The notes: generated by a model not told the origin, from the sequence alone. A DNA stretch of 64,000 nt from Sediminibacterium sp. (GCA_007280515.1 QYPL01000005.1:1-64000); one strand, 5' to 3'; counted from the first letter of the stretch, positions 28,150-37,780 are shown. Program-made: numbers and translations.

Positions 28150-29640
28150 ATGTATTTACTAGGCATTGATATTGGCACTTCCTTTATTAAGGTTTCTTTA
28201 GTAGAAGCAAGTACACAGAAATGTATTCTAACGGTGTCTTATCCAGATACTGAAAATGCGATTATCTCCCATCAAAATGGCTGGGCCGAACAGTCGCCTT
28301 TAATGTGGTGGGAGCAGGTTCAAGCAGGTATTTTAAAGCTACATAAGGCCGCTAAATTAGCCCTGCCTTCCTATAATTCTAATGATATTGCAGCCATTGG
28401 TATTGCCTATCAAATGCATGGGCTAGTAATAGTTGATAAAAATAAAAAGGTCCTAAGAGATAGCATTATTTGGTGTGATAGTAGGGCAGTACCTTATGGA
28501 GAAAAAGCCTTTGATGCAATTGGTCATAAAAAATGCTTATCGCATTTATTAAATTCACTTGGCAATTTTACAGCCGCTAAACTTGCCTGGGTAAAAGAAA
28601 ATGAACTAGCGCTATTTGCGCAAATTTATAAAATAATGCTACCTGGCGATTTTATTGCCATGAGGCTTACAGGAAAAATTACTACAAGTATATCTGCCTT
28701 ATCGGAAGGCATATTCTGGGATTTTAAAAACAATTGTATTTCAAAAGAGGTATTAAATTATTTTGGTTTTGAGCAGCGTATTTTTCCTGAAGTGCAAGAT
28801 GTATTTAGTAACCACGGTGCACTAAGTGCAAGTATTGCGCCAGCTTTATTTTTAAAACCAGGCATACCTATTAGTTATAAAGCAGGAGACCAACCTAATA
28901 ATGCCCTTTCTTTAAATGTGCTTGAACCTGGTGAAGTAGCCGCCACAGCAGGCACTTCAGGGGTTATTTATGGAGTAGGCAATACTTTATCTTATGACAT
29001 GCAGTCGAGGGTTAATAGTTTCGCGCATGTAAATCATACAAGTACAGAAAATAGAATTGGTATGCTACTTTGTATTAATGGCACGGGCATATTAAATAGT
29101 TGGGTTAAAAAATACATAGGGGCTAGTACGAATTATACTACCATGAATGAAATGGCAGCCACCATTGCAGCAGGAAGCGATGGACTAAGTATTCTACCTT
29201 TTGGCAATGGAGCAGAGCGTATATTTAATAATAAAATTATTGGCGCTCAAATGCTGGGCATTGATTTAAATAAACATAGTGCAGCGCATATATATAAAGC
29301 AGCACAAGAAGGCATTGCCTTTGCTTTTAGATATGGACTAGATATTATGAGAGAAAATAAATTAACACCTTCTGTGATTAAAGCAGGCCAGGCCAACTTA
29401 TTTTTAAGCCCCGTATTTACCCATGCCTTTGTGAATGCAACAGGCGTGCCTGTGGACTTGTATAATGTAGAAGGTAGTGTGGGTGCGGCATTGGGTGCAG
29501 GCATTGGTGCGGGCATATATAAAGAATTAAAAGAAGCCTTTGCAGATACGAAGCCCATTGAACGCATAGAGCCTACTGAAACAAAATTATATGATGCACT
29601 TTATGAAAATTGGAAAGATAAACTAGCTAAATTTATATAA
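28150..29640 (+). CDS. xylB: Xylulokinase
   Basis: 496 residues of the FGGY carbohydrate kinase family. It phosphorylates D-xylulose to xylulose-5-phosphate for the pentose phosphate pathway. The N-terminal ATPase motif GIDIGTSFIKVSL (about 4-16), the substrate motif AYQMHGLV (about 88-95, MHG typical of xylulokinase), and a catalytic-Asp motif AGDQPNNALS (about 244-253) are present. xylose isomerase follows after 130 bases, the standard pairing. No xylose symporter or XylR is seen in the window, so uptake probably uses another system, possibly the upstream SusCD plus an unlinked permease. Confidence 0.93.
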   Translation: MYLLGIDIGTSFIKVSLVEASTQKCILTVSYPDTENAIISHQNGWAEQSPLMWWEQVQAGILKLHKAAKLALPSYNSNDIAAIGIAYQMHGLVIVDKNKKVLRDSIIWCDSRAVPYGEKAFDAIGHKKCLSHLLNSLGNFTAAKLAWVKENELALFAQIYKIMLPGDFIAMRLTGKITTSISALSEGIFWDFKNNCISKEVLNYFGFEQRIFPEVQDVFSNHGALSASIAPALFLKPGIPISYKAGDQPNNALSLNVLEPGEVAATAGTSGVIYGVGNTLSYDMQSRVNSFAHVNHTSTENRIGMLLCINGTGILNSWVKKYIGASTNYTTMNEMAATIAAGSDGLSILPFGNGAERIFNNKIIGAQMLGIDLNKHSAAHIYKAAQEGIAFAFRYGLDIMRENKLTPSVIKAGQANLFLSPVFTHAFVNATGVPVDLYNVEGSVGAALGAGIGAGIYKELKEAFADTKPIERIEPTETKLYDALYENWKDKLAKFI

Positions 29641-29770
29641 GAATATTGAACTTTAAAAATAAAAAAAGGCAACCTTATACATAATCGAAATATAAAATTC
29701 CTTAAAATAACAATCATTATATTAATCAATAGAACAATCAAATAATTTATAAACTTTAATACTCTATTTT

Positions 29771-31099
29771 ATGTCAGTACTACTTGGAGAAAAAGAATTT
29801 TTTAAGGGCATTGGTCAAATTAAATACGAGGGCTTACATAGCGATAACCCATTAAGCTATCGTTGGTATGATGAAAGTAAAGTAGTGGCGGGTAAGCCCA
29901 TGAAAGATTGGTTACGCTTTGCAGTTGCCTATTGGCATAGTTTTGTTGGCAATGGGGGAGATCCTTTTGGAGAACCTACGCATATGTATCCTTGGAATGA
30001 AAAACAAGATGCAGTAGCACGCGCTAAAGATAAAGCCGATGCAGCTTTTGAATTTATTACTAAGCTAGGTCTTCCTTATTATTGCTTTCATGATGTAGAT
30101 GTAGTAGACTATACCAATGATGTAAATGAAAACGATAGTCGCTTACAAGCACTTACTGCTTATTTAAAAGAAAAACAAAAAGCCAGTGGCGTAAAATTAT
30201 TATGGGGCACAGCAAATGTATTTAGCAATAAGCGTTATATGAATGGGGCTTCTACCAATCCCGATTTTCATGTATTATCTCATGCAGCAGCGCAAGTAAA
30301 AGGGGCCTTAGATGCCACCATTGCATTAGGCGGTGAGAATTATGTATTCTGGGGTGGAAGAGAAGGCTATATGTCGCTACTGAATACCAATATGAAAAGA
30401 GAGAAAGAACATTTGGCTAAGTTCTTACATACAGCCAAAGACTATGCAAGGAAAAATGGTTTTAAAGGCACTTTTTTTATTGAGCCTAAGCCCTGCGAGC
30501 CTACGAAACATCAATACGATTATGATAGCGAAACAGTCATAGGTTTCTTGCGTCAATATGATTTACTAAACGACTTTAAATTAAATATTGAAGTGAACCA
30601 CGCCACCCTTGCGGGTCATACCTTCCAACATGAATTACAAGTAGCAGTGGATGCTGGTATGTTAGGTAGTATGGACGCCAATAGAGGTGATTACCAAAAC
30701 GGCTGGGATACAGACCAGTTCCCCACCAATATTAATGAGTTGGCAGAGTCCATGCTTATTATTCTAGAAGCGGGTGGCTTTCAAGGAGGCGGAATTAACT
30801 TCGATGCCAAGCGCAGAAGAAACTCCACCGATGCTGCCGATTTATTTCATGCGCATATTGGGGGCATAGATACATTTGCTCGTGCCTTAATTACTGCAGA
30901 TGCTATTTTACAAAAATCAGAGTATAGAAAAATACGCTCTACTAGATATGCTTCTTTTGATGCAGGCAAGGGCAAGGACTTTGAACAAGGAAAATTAAGT
31001 TTAGAAGACTTAAGAGCCTATGCCCTAGAGAATGGAGAACCTAACACAATAAGCGGCCAACAAGAATTAATAGAAAACATTATTAATAGGTATATTTAG
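29771..31099 (+). CDS. xylA: Xylose isomerase
   Basis: 442 residues, the length of class II xylose isomerases. It converts D-xylose to D-xylulose in a TIM barrel with two divalent metals. Signature stretches are FHDVDVVD (active-site His, about 101-108), VFWGGREGY (about 190-198), [18 protein letters not shown] (about 232-249, metal Glu) and the later [15 protein letters not shown] (about 306-320). The next gene, an APC permease, starts after only 2 bases, so it is in the same transcript. Confidence 0.97.
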   Translation: MSVLLGEKEFFKGIGQIKYEGLHSDNPLSYRWYDESKVVAGKPMKDWLRFAVAYWHSFVGNGGDPFGEPTHMYPWNEKQDAVARAKDKADAAFEFITKLGLPYYCFHDVDVVDYTNDVNENDSRLQALTAYLKEKQKASGVKLLWGTANVFSNKRYMNGASTNPDFHVLSHAAAQVKGALDATIALGGENYVFWGGREGYMSLLNTNMKREKEHLAKFLHTAKDYARKNGFKGTFFIEPKPCEPTKHQYDYDSETVIGFLRQYDLLNDFKLNIEVNHATLAGHTFQHELQVAVDAGMLGSMDANRGDYQNGWDTDQFPTNINELAESMLIILEAGGFQGGGINFDAKRRRNSTDAADLFHAHIGGIDTFARALITADAILQKSEYRKIRSTRYASFDAGKGKDFEQGKLSLEDLRAYALENGEPNTISGQQELIENIINRYI

Positions 31100-31101
31100 T
31101 A

Positions 31102-32412
31102 ATGCAAGCAGCCGATAAAAAATTGGGTTTATGGACTAGTACTTCTTTAGTCGTAGGCAATATGATAGGAGCAGGTGTTTTTTTGATGCCTGCAACACTA
31201 GCTAGTTTTGGCGGTATTAGTTTATTAGGTTGGGTTTGCTCAGCTATGGGCGCATTTTTACTTTCAAAAGTATTTGCACATTTAAGTTATTTATTACCGG
31301 CTGCTAATGGAGGCCCTTATGCTTATTCTCAAAAAGGCCTAGGCGATTTTGCAGGCTTTCTAGTAGCCTGGGGTTATTTAGTTTCTGTTTGGTGCACCAA
31401 TGCTGCCATTACAGTTTCTTTTATCAGTGCGCTTAGTACTTTTATTCCTGCATTAGCTACTAATTCATTATTAGCAATTCTTACAGGCCTTGCTACTATT
31501 TGGTTTTTAACTTGGATTAATTCTTTAGGCATATTTACTTCCGGTGTAGTCCAATTAATTACCACTATATTAAAAATTGTACCTATAATTCTAATTGGAC
31601 TTGTCGGTTTATTTTATATTCACCTAGAAAATTTCTTACCCTTTAATACAAGTGGAACTTCCACCATAGCGGCCATCACAGCCACCACTACTTTAACCTT
31701 TTTTGCTTTTTTGGGTATTGAATGCGCCACTATTCCTTCGGGTAGTGTGGCTAATTCAGCAGCCACTGTAGCCAAGGCTACTACACTTGGAACGCTTATA
31801 GCTACTGTGGTATATATTTTAAGTACAGTAAGTATTATGGGCATGATTCCAGCTGCTCAATTAAAAACAAGTGTAACACCTTTTGCCGATGCGGCGGTGT
31901 TAATATGGGGCCATGGGGCTGAGTATTGGGTGAGTGCAGGGGTGGCCATTGCTGCCTTTGGGGCATTGAATGGTTATATATTAATTCAAGGTCAATTACC
32001 TTTTGCCATTGCTAAGGATAAATTATTTCCTTCCGTTTTTATGAAGCTAAATGCAAAAGGCGTACCCGTTTTAGGCGTGGTTATTTCAAGTGTATTTGTT
32101 TCTGTTTTAATGAGTATGAATTATACAAAAGCATTAGTAGAGCAGTTTAAATTTTTAATGTTAATGACTACTTCTACTATTTTAATACCTTATGTTTTTT
32201 GCACCGCTTCTTATTTAATTATGCGATTTAAATTGCCCTTTAAGTCAATCAAAAATTTAGCTATGGCAATTTTACTAGCCTCACTTACTTTTATATTTTG
32301 TTTATGGTTAATGATAGGCCTAGGACAGGAAACCGTTTTCTGGGGATTTTTCTTAACCATGTCTTCTGTACCTATTTATGTTTTTGCTGTTTGGAAAAGA
32401 GATCAAATTTAA
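31102..32412 (+). CDS. APC-family amino-acid permease (AdiC/PotE-like)
   Basis: 436 residues with about 12 hydrophobic segments. The N-terminal GNMIGAGVFLMPATLASFGG (about 18-37) is the substrate-binding unwound TM1 motif of the basic amino-acid/polyamine antiporter branch that includes AdiC and PotE. It begins 2 bases after the xylA stop, which is unexpected for an amino-acid carrier; a sugar role is not supported by the family. The next gene downstream encodes an arginine-type hydrolase, so arginine, methylarginine or agmatine transport is plausible. Family secure, substrate inferred. Confidence 0.88.
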   Translation: MQAADKKLGLWTSTSLVVGNMIGAGVFLMPATLASFGGISLLGWVCSAMGAFLLSKVFAHLSYLLPAANGGPYAYSQKGLGDFAGFLVAWGYLVSVWCTNAAITVSFISALSTFIPALATNSLLAILTGLATIWFLTWINSLGIFTSGVVQLITTILKIVPIILIGLVGLFYIHLENFLPFNTSGTSTIAAITATTTLTFFAFLGIECATIPSGSVANSAATVAKATTLGTLIATVVYILSTVSIMGMIPAAQLKTSVTPFADAAVLIWGHGAEYWVSAGVAIAAFGALNGYILIQGQLPFAIAKDKLFPSVFMKLNAKGVPVLGVVISSVFVSVLMSMNYTKALVEQFKFLMLMTTSTILIPYVFCTASYLIMRFKLPFKSIKNLAMAILLASLTFIFCLWLMIGLGQETVFWGFFLTMSSVPIYVFAVWKRDQI

Positions 32413-32462
32413 AACATAACTATTTTTAAATTTCTATTTACTTAACTTTATTAATAATAGTT

Positions 32463-32510
32463 TCATAATTGCATTCATAATATTAATCATAATATTGTTC
32501 ATATAATTTT
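32463..32510. repeat. Four 12-bp direct repeats upstream of the DDAH-like gene
   Basis: Consecutive 12-base units TCATAATTGCAT (32463), TCATAATATTAA (32475), TCATAATATTGT (32487) and TCATATAATTTT (32499); all start TCATA. The array ends 22 bases before the ATG. It could be an operator array for control of the hydrolase; AT-rich chance repetition is the alternative. Confidence 0.45.
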
Positions 32511-32532
32511 TTCATCGCTTTAAATTACACTC

Positions 32533-33402
32533 ATGTCATCGCATTCAGAATCTGGAAAATTAAATTCTTTATTTATTAAAAAAGCGTCTGCTGCATTTAT
32601 AAACGATGCACATATTACTATGTATTGGGAAGCCTTGAACTATTTAGACAAACCCATAATGGATAAAGCACTTATTGAATATGATGCGTTTGAAAAAATT
32701 TTAAAAGAAAGTGGAGTGCAAATTTTTTATTTTCCTCAAGACGATTCAGTGAATATGGATTCTATTTATTGCAGAGATGCTGCCATTGCTACCAGCAAGG
32801 GCATGATTATTTGCAATATGGGAAAAGCGGGTCGTAGAAATGAGCCCTTGGCTCAACAAAGAGCCTATGAGGCTGAAGGTATTTCAGTACTCGGGGTCAT
32901 TACCGCACCTGGAACCATTGAAGGGGGAGATGTTGCTTGGTTAGATGCTAAAACCTTGGCAGTAGGTCACACCTACAGAACTAATGAAGAAGGTATTAAA
33001 CAAATAACTGCTTTATTAAAACCTTTAGGCGTGGAAGTAATAGTTGTTCCGATGCCACATTATAGAGGACCTGCTGATGTATTTCATTTAATGTCGGTAT
33101 TAAGTCCAGTGGCTGATAATATAGCGGTGGTGCATTCTCCTTTAATTCCTATTGTCTTTAGAAATGAGTTAATTGCAAGAGGTTTTGAACTAGTAGAAGT
33201 ACCAGCATCGGAATTTGATAGTATGGGTTGTAATGTACTTGCTATTGCACCTCGTACTTGTTTAATGGTAAAAGGAAACCCTATTACGAAGTCTCGATTA
33301 GAAGCAGCAGGTTGCAAAGTAATAGAGTATGAAGGTGCAGAAATTAGTGTGAAAGGGGGCGGAGGTCCAACTTGTTTAACAAGACCTGTATCGCGTGATT
33401 AA
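32533..33402 (+). CDS. Dimethylarginine dimethylaminohydrolase-like guanidino hydrolase
   Basis: 289 residues of the amidinotransferase/arginine-deiminase superfamily, in the DDAH-like branch. The catalytic Cys is C281 in GGPTCLTRP, the catalytic His is H185 in ADVFHLM, and the EGGD motif (130-133) contributes acidic substrate contacts. It would hydrolyse arginine or a methylated arginine to citrulline plus ammonia or amine. It follows the APC permease by 120 bases, suggesting an uptake-and-degradation pair; the gap contains four 12-bp repeats. True arginine deiminases are about 400 residues, so this is not ArcA. Exact substrate not determinable. Confidence 0.88.
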   Translation: MSSHSESGKLNSLFIKKASAAFINDAHITMYWEALNYLDKPIMDKALIEYDAFEKILKESGVQIFYFPQDDSVNMDSIYCRDAAIATSKGMIICNMGKAGRRNEPLAQQRAYEAEGISVLGVITAPGTIEGGDVAWLDAKTLAVGHTYRTNEEGIKQITALLKPLGVEVIVVPMPHYRGPADVFHLMSVLSPVADNIAVVHSPLIPIVFRNELIARGFELVEVPASEFDSMGCNVLAIAPRTCLMVKGNPITKSRLEAAGCKVIEYEGAEISVKGGGGPTCLTRPVSRD

Positions 33403-33490
33403 AGAATGGGTATTTCAATTATATTAAATCATCTAATGTAAATAATCACGGCTTACTTAATGAATACTAGGTAAAATAATTTTCATTAGT

Positions 33491-34051
33491 TTATGACTTT
33501 TTATTCCAATCCCACAAAATAATATCCCAAGAGTCGCCACCATAGCCAATGGTATGTATAATTTCAAAACCTGTTTTTAAATGCGCCTTAATAGACCTTG
33601 GATTGTCCTGTGCTACATCGGTAATACAATAAGTAAATTCTTTTTGTAATTCAGTCTTAAAAAAGCCATACATTTTTTGTACCAGTCCTTGTCCTCGATA
33701 ATTCTTACCCACACAAAGCTGCCCTACTAAAACATAATTCATTTCTTTGAGCGGCTCATTGTTAAAACTTAGTTTATCTGTTTCATCAAATAAGCTATCT
33801 AATAAAGGGTGCCCTCCATAAATAGATTTTACCGCCACCATCGCATAGCCCACTACCTTGTTGCCGTCTTTAGCAATCACAGAAGGGCTGGCAGTATTCA
33901 TTTGTTTTAAAAATTCAAAACTATATTCTGCAGTGACAAAACCTTCCTGAGCAGCTTCTTCAGCACTAATTAATTTTTTTAAATTTTCTTTTTGTAATAA
34001 ACGAATACCTTCTATTTCTACATCATTCGTTACGCGCACTATTTCAACCAT
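33491..34051 (-). CDS. GNAT-family N-acetyltransferase
   Basis: 186 residues. The acetyl-CoA pyrophosphate-binding motif is in QLCVGKNYRGQGLVQKMYGFF (second half, V-x-K-x-Y-R-G-Q-G, about 115-125), preceded by the MNYVLVG strand. The C-terminal GFEIIHTIGYGGDSWDIILW is typical of GNAT ends. Substrate unknown. Same strand as the CLC/small membrane protein pair upstream, 49 bases after the CLC gene, so it may be transcribed with them. Confidence 0.88.
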   Translation of the reverse strand: MVEIVRVTNDVEIEGIRLLQKENLKKLISAEEAAQEGFVTAEYSFEFLKQMNTASPSVIAKDGNKVVGYAMVAVKSIYGGHPLLDSLFDETDKLSFNNEPLKEMNYVLVGQLCVGKNYRGQGLVQKMYGFFKTELQKEFTYCITDVAQDNPRSIKAHLKTGFEIIHTIGYGGDSWDIILWDWNKKS

Positions 34052-34100
34052 TTTTATTATTTTAATCTTTACTTATTTTTTTTATTTCTATTCAATTCTT

Positions 34101-35369
34101 TTATAGCTCTTTAGTTTTGCTTATAAAATTATATAAATCATATTTAGCGCCCATTTTAAGTTTAGCACTATAAATACCATTCATGCCAGAAGCAAAATAA
34201 GCCACTACACTAGCAAGCCCCAGATACATGCCAGCTTCCATACCAAATAATTCAATGCCCATAATAATGGAGGCAATGACGCAATGCGTAGCCCCCGCAA
34301 ATACAGCCACAAAGCCCATTCCAGCCAGTAAGGCCATAGGTAGTGGTATAAACCAAATAAGTATATTACCTAGTGTAGCCCCTATAAAAAATAAAGGGGT
34401 TACTTCCCCACCTTTGAAGCCGGCACTTAAAGTAAGGCTGGTTAATACAATTTTTAAAGCAAAATCAAAATTACCCGCAGGGCTTATAAAAGCATCAATA
34501 ATAGTAGGGATACCTAGTCCAATATATTTGGTGGAATTAGCCACTACAATAAATAAGGCAATAATAATACCACCAATAAAAGGGCGCATGGGTTCAAATT
34601 TTATTTTTGAAAATAAAGCTTCAAAAATTTTACCTGTATAAATAAATAGAACTGCGGTTAATCCAAAAATAATTCCTGCAAGCATCGTCCAACTTATAGT
34701 ACTTACTGTAATGCTTGGAATAATATCAATGCTATACACAGTATGTTTTACCATCCATGCTAAACAAATATAGTGTGCACCAAAAGCTGCAGCAAAACTT
34801 GGAATTATATTTTCAAATTTTATTTTTCTAAAACTCATAATTTCTAAAGCAAAAACCGCAGCTGCCCATGGTGTGCCAAACACCGCAGCAAAGCCTGCGC
34901 TCACACCCATTATGAGTATGGTTTTTCTTTCAGCAGTATTTAATTTAAATAGTGTGGTGAATTGATCTGCAATAGCGCCTCCCATTTGAACTGCTGTTCC
35001 TTCTCTGCCTGCAGAACCTCCGCCTACATGTGTAAGTAAGCTGCTTATAAAAACAAGTGGGGCCATTAATAAGGGAATAGGTTTAATAGAAGAATTTGTA
35101 GTACTAGTAGTTTCCGCAGCTTGGTGTGATTCTAAAATTAAATCATTTCCTTTTTTTACATCTGTTCCAAAGTAATGGTAAGCATAACCAATACCTAAAC
35201 CAATTAAGGGTAAGAAATTTACTATCCAAATATGATAACTTCGCCATATGGTAAGATAGTCTAAGGCAATTAAAAACCATGCAGTAGCGGAGCCTACTAA
35301 ACTTGCCGTCACAATAATAATGAACAACCATTTCAATATAAAAAATAAATGGGTACTTATATTTTTCAT
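34101..35369 (-). CDS. CLC-family anion transporter, probably the fluoride-type branch
   Basis: 422 residues, about ten to twelve membrane helices. The gating-glutamate loop reads GGSAGREGTAVQMGG; canonical Cl- transporters have GREGP. The anion-site loop that is GSGIP in ClC-ec1 appears here as GNDLILES, with Asn in place of the central Ser, and the later loop is GGEVTPLFFIGATLG rather than GGIFAP. From memory these are traits of the CLC-F fluoride/proton antiporters. There is no CBS domain. I see no fluoride riboswitch upstream. It overlaps the upstream small membrane protein gene by 4 bases. CLC family certain; fluoride preference inferred. Confidence 0.88.
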   Translation of the reverse strand: MKNISTHLFFILKWLFIIIVTASLVGSATAWFLIALDYLTIWRSYHIWIVNFLPLIGLGIGYAYHYFGTDVKKGNDLILESHQAAETTSTTNSSIKPIPLLMAPLVFISSLLTHVGGGSAGREGTAVQMGGAIADQFTTLFKLNTAERKTILIMGVSAGFAAVFGTPWAAAVFALEIMSFRKIKFENIIPSFAAAFGAHYICLAWMVKHTVYSIDIIPSITVSTISWTMLAGIIFGLTAVLFIYTGKIFEALFSKIKFEPMRPFIGGIIIALFIVVANSTKYIGLGIPTIIDAFISPAGNFDFALKIVLTSLTLSAGFKGGEVTPLFFIGATLGNILIWFIPLPMALLAGMGFVAVFAGATHCVIASIIMGIELFGMEAGMYLGLASVVAYFASGMNGIYSAKLKMGAKYDLYNFISKTKEL

Positions 35370-35614
35370 TTGCCTTTTTGTCTATCTTTTTTACTCAGCA
35401 TTACAATGGCAATAATGACCCAAATAATATTTACGAACATGGAAGGGTAGGCCTGATGGAAGTAGGTGTTCACTACAAAAAATAAACCCCCAATAATATT
35501 GGCTAAAACATATATTTTACTTGTAGACGCTAGCCTGCCTGTTATATTGAGCGCATAGGAACCTACTATTAATACTGAGCCTATCCAACCCAATATTTCA
35601 ATGAGTATATTCAT
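35366..35614 (-). CDS. Small membrane protein (CBU_0592-like)
   Basis: 82 residues with three hydrophobic segments (about 8-24, 34-51 and 57-74) and a basic C-terminus (KKDRQKGK). The pattern LGWIGSVLIVGSYALNITGRL resembles the CBU_0592 family of small membrane proteins, which have no established function. The last four bases overlap the start of the CLC gene, so translation is coupled and the two are likely to work together at the membrane. Family call from memory and moderate. Confidence 0.72.
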   Translation of the reverse strand: MNILIEILGWIGSVLIVGSYALNITGRLASTSKIYVLANIIGGLFFVVNTYFHQAYPSMFVNIIWVIIAIVMLSKKDRQKGK

Positions 35615-35657
35615 CTAATAAAAATAAGTTAAATAGCATAAAGGGCTAGGTAATTGC

Positions 35658-35674
35658 TGTTTAAACTTTAAACA
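35658..35674. promoter_or_regulatory. Perfect 17-bp inverted repeat between clc unit and carbonic anhydrase
   Basis: TGTTTAAA (35658-35665), a single C, then TTTAAACA (35667-35674): exact dyad symmetry. It sits in the 91-base divergent region, 43 bases from the small membrane protein start and 31 bases before the carbonic anhydrase start. Candidate operator for either or both; AT-rich chance is possible. Confidence 0.4.
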
Positions 35675-35705
35675 AAATCCAAAATATTGCCTAATTTTAT
35701 ACTGT

Positions 35706-36338
35706 ATGGAAAAATCATATAATAAACTACTAGAAAACAATAAGAAGTGGGTAGCAGATCAATTAGCGATTGACCCTGTTTATTTTGAGAAATTGGCGAA
35801 TAGTCAAAATCCGGAATATTTATGGATTGGCTGTTCCGATAGCCGCGTCCCTGCGAATCAAATTACAGGCACTTCGCCTGGTGATATTTTTGTACATCGA
35901 AACATAGCCAATATGGTTATTCATAGCGATATGAATATGCTAAGTGTACTTTCTTACGCAGTAGAAGTGTTGAAAGTAAAACACATTATAGTTTGTGGTC
36001 ACTATGGTTGTGGTGGTGTAATGGCTGCCATGGAAAATAAACAGTTTGGTTTAATTGATAATTGGCTAAGACATATTAAAGATGTATATCGCCTACACTT
36101 CAAGGAGTTAGATGCATTAAAAGATAAAAAACAAAGAGCAGATAGATTAGTTGAATTAAATGTCATTGAACAAGTACAAGACTTAGGAAAAACATCCATT
36201 GTTCAAAATGCATGGAAAAGAGAACAACCTTTACACCTTCATGGTTGGGTATATGATGTCAAAGACGGTATTATTAAAGACCTAGATGTTAACTTTAAAG
36301 GTACCAGCGATTTACACAGCGTTTTTCATTTAGATTAA
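35706..36338 (+). CDS. can: Beta-class carbonic anhydrase
   Basis: 210 residues. Interconverts CO2 and bicarbonate in the cytosol. Zinc ligands are C43 and D45 ([10 protein letters not shown]), H99 and C102 (HYGCGG), which is the complete beta-class set; the D45-R47 dyad is present. Same length and layout as E. coli Can. Transcribed divergently from the CLC unit; a 17-bp dyad lies in the shared region. Assignment firm. Confidence 0.96.
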   Translation: MEKSYNKLLENNKKWVADQLAIDPVYFEKLANSQNPEYLWIGCSDSRVPANQITGTSPGDIFVHRNIANMVIHSDMNMLSVLSYAVEVLKVKHIIVCGHYGCGGVMAAMENKQFGLIDNWLRHIKDVYRLHFKELDALKDKKQRADRLVELNVIEQVQDLGKTSIVQNAWKREQPLHLHGWVYDVKDGIIKDLDVNFKGTSDLHSVFHLD

Positions 36339-36411
36339 TTTTTGTTTTTATAATTTTTACGCTATTAATATTTTACGCTAACGCTATTCACTTTACTTTT
36401 TAATTTTAGTT

Positions 36412-37731
36412 ATGAAAAATTTTTTCTTATCCATTCTATGTTTATTTGTTTTGTCGGCTCAAGCGCAAACCTATACACCCACTAAGGCAAATATTGCTGC
36501 AAGAACAACTTTTCAAGATAATAAGTTTGGCATGTTTATACACTGGGGTGCTTTCAGTGCACTAGGCGATGGAGAGTGGGTAATGAATAATAAAGAAATT
36601 AATAAAGACGATTATAAAAAACTAACTAAGGTATTTAACCCAGTTGATTTTGATGCCGCTAAATGGGTAAGCATAGCAAAGAATGCAGGCATGAAGTACA
36701 TTGTACTTATTACAAGACATCATGATGGCTTTTCTAATTGGGACACTAAACAATCGGATTGGAAAATTACCAACACACATTATAAACAAGATCCTTTAAA
36801 GCTATTGGCTGCAGAATGTAAAAAGCAAGGCATTAAATTAGGGTTTTATTATTCTTTATTGGATTGGACGAGAGACGACTACCCTTATGAAACAGGTAGA
36901 ACAGGAAAAAAATCGGGAAGAACTGCTAAGAGCAATTATGATTCTTATCTAAAGTTCATGAAGGGTCAATTAACAGAGCTACTTACTAATTATGGAGATA
37001 TATCTTGCATTTGGTTTGATGGCCATTGGGATCAAACCAACCCAGAAGGTTCAAAGGATAGAAGCTCACGTTTGAATTGGAAGTATGATGAAATTTATAG
37101 TTTAATTCATAAACTACAACCTGCTTGTATGATTGGGAATAATCATCACTTAGATCCCATACCCGGCGAAGACTTCCAAATGTTTGAGCAAGACTTACCT
37201 GGACAAAATAGTTCTGGCTTAAGTTTTCAAACGGCTTCTAGTTTGCCTATAGAGTCTTGTATTACTATGAATGATGCTTGGGGTTTTAAAATTAATGATC
37301 GTAATTATAAATCCTACTCCAATATTATTCAAACACTAGCGGGTGCTGCTGGTCGAAATTCTAATTTATTATTAAATGTAGGACCCATGCCCAATGGAGA
37401 AATACAATCTGAATTTACAGATACCCTGGCCTTAGTAGGCAAGTGGGTTAAAAAATATGGAGCTAGTATATATGGTACAAGAGGGGGCCCTTTAGGCCCA
37501 CAGATATGGGGCGTGACTACTCAGGACGCAAAACATGTATATGTGCACTTATTTAAGCAAAGAAAAGAATCAGGTTTATTTATTCCGGGTAATATCAAAG
37601 CTAATAAAGTAAGTGTAATGGGTTCAAATACTAGCCTTCCATTTAGTAAAAGACAAAACGGAGTTTTAATAGATGCAGGTGGCTTGTCTGTGACTGGTCC
37701 TGATACTATTATTGCCATTGATTTTCAATAG
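36412..37731 (+). CDS. Secreted alpha-L-fucosidase, GH29
   Basis: 439 residues with signal peptide (ending SAQAQ). GH29 hallmarks: FGMFIHWGAFSALGDGEW (about 39-56), ITRHHDGFSNWDTKQSDW (about 100-117) and the nucleophile D203 in CIWFDGHWDQ. It cleaves alpha-L-fucose from glycans in the periplasm or on the surface with retention. No other glycosidase or fucose-catabolism gene is adjacent, so it is a stand-alone enzyme. The 73-base upstream gap contains ACGCTA three times (36359, 36376 and 36381 approximately), which may be regulatory. Confidence 0.94.
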   Translation: MKNFFLSILCLFVLSAQAQTYTPTKANIAARTTFQDNKFGMFIHWGAFSALGDGEWVMNNKEINKDDYKKLTKVFNPVDFDAAKWVSIAKNAGMKYIVLITRHHDGFSNWDTKQSDWKITNTHYKQDPLKLLAAECKKQGIKLGFYYSLLDWTRDDYPYETGRTGKKSGRTAKSNYDSYLKFMKGQLTELLTNYGDISCIWFDGHWDQTNPEGSKDRSSRLNWKYDEIYSLIHKLQPACMIGNNHHLDPIPGEDFQMFEQDLPGQNSSGLSFQTASSLPIESCITMNDAWGFKINDRNYKSYSNIIQTLAGAAGRNSNLLLNVGPMPNGEIQSEFTDTLALVGKWVKKYGASIYGTRGGPLGPQIWGVTTQDAKHVYVHLFKQRKESGLFIPGNIKANKVSVMGSNTSLPFSKRQNGVLIDAGGLSVTGPDTIIAIDFQ

Positions 37732-37780
37732 TTTATGTAATATTTAGTTTTACTGATTATTTTCTTAGAGTTAATATTAA

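Noticed and set aside
35615..35705. Fluoride riboswitch before the CLC unit
   Set aside because: I looked for the conserved GGCGAUGG and GGCUGAUGG-type blocks and found none; only an AT-rich 17-bp dyad is there.
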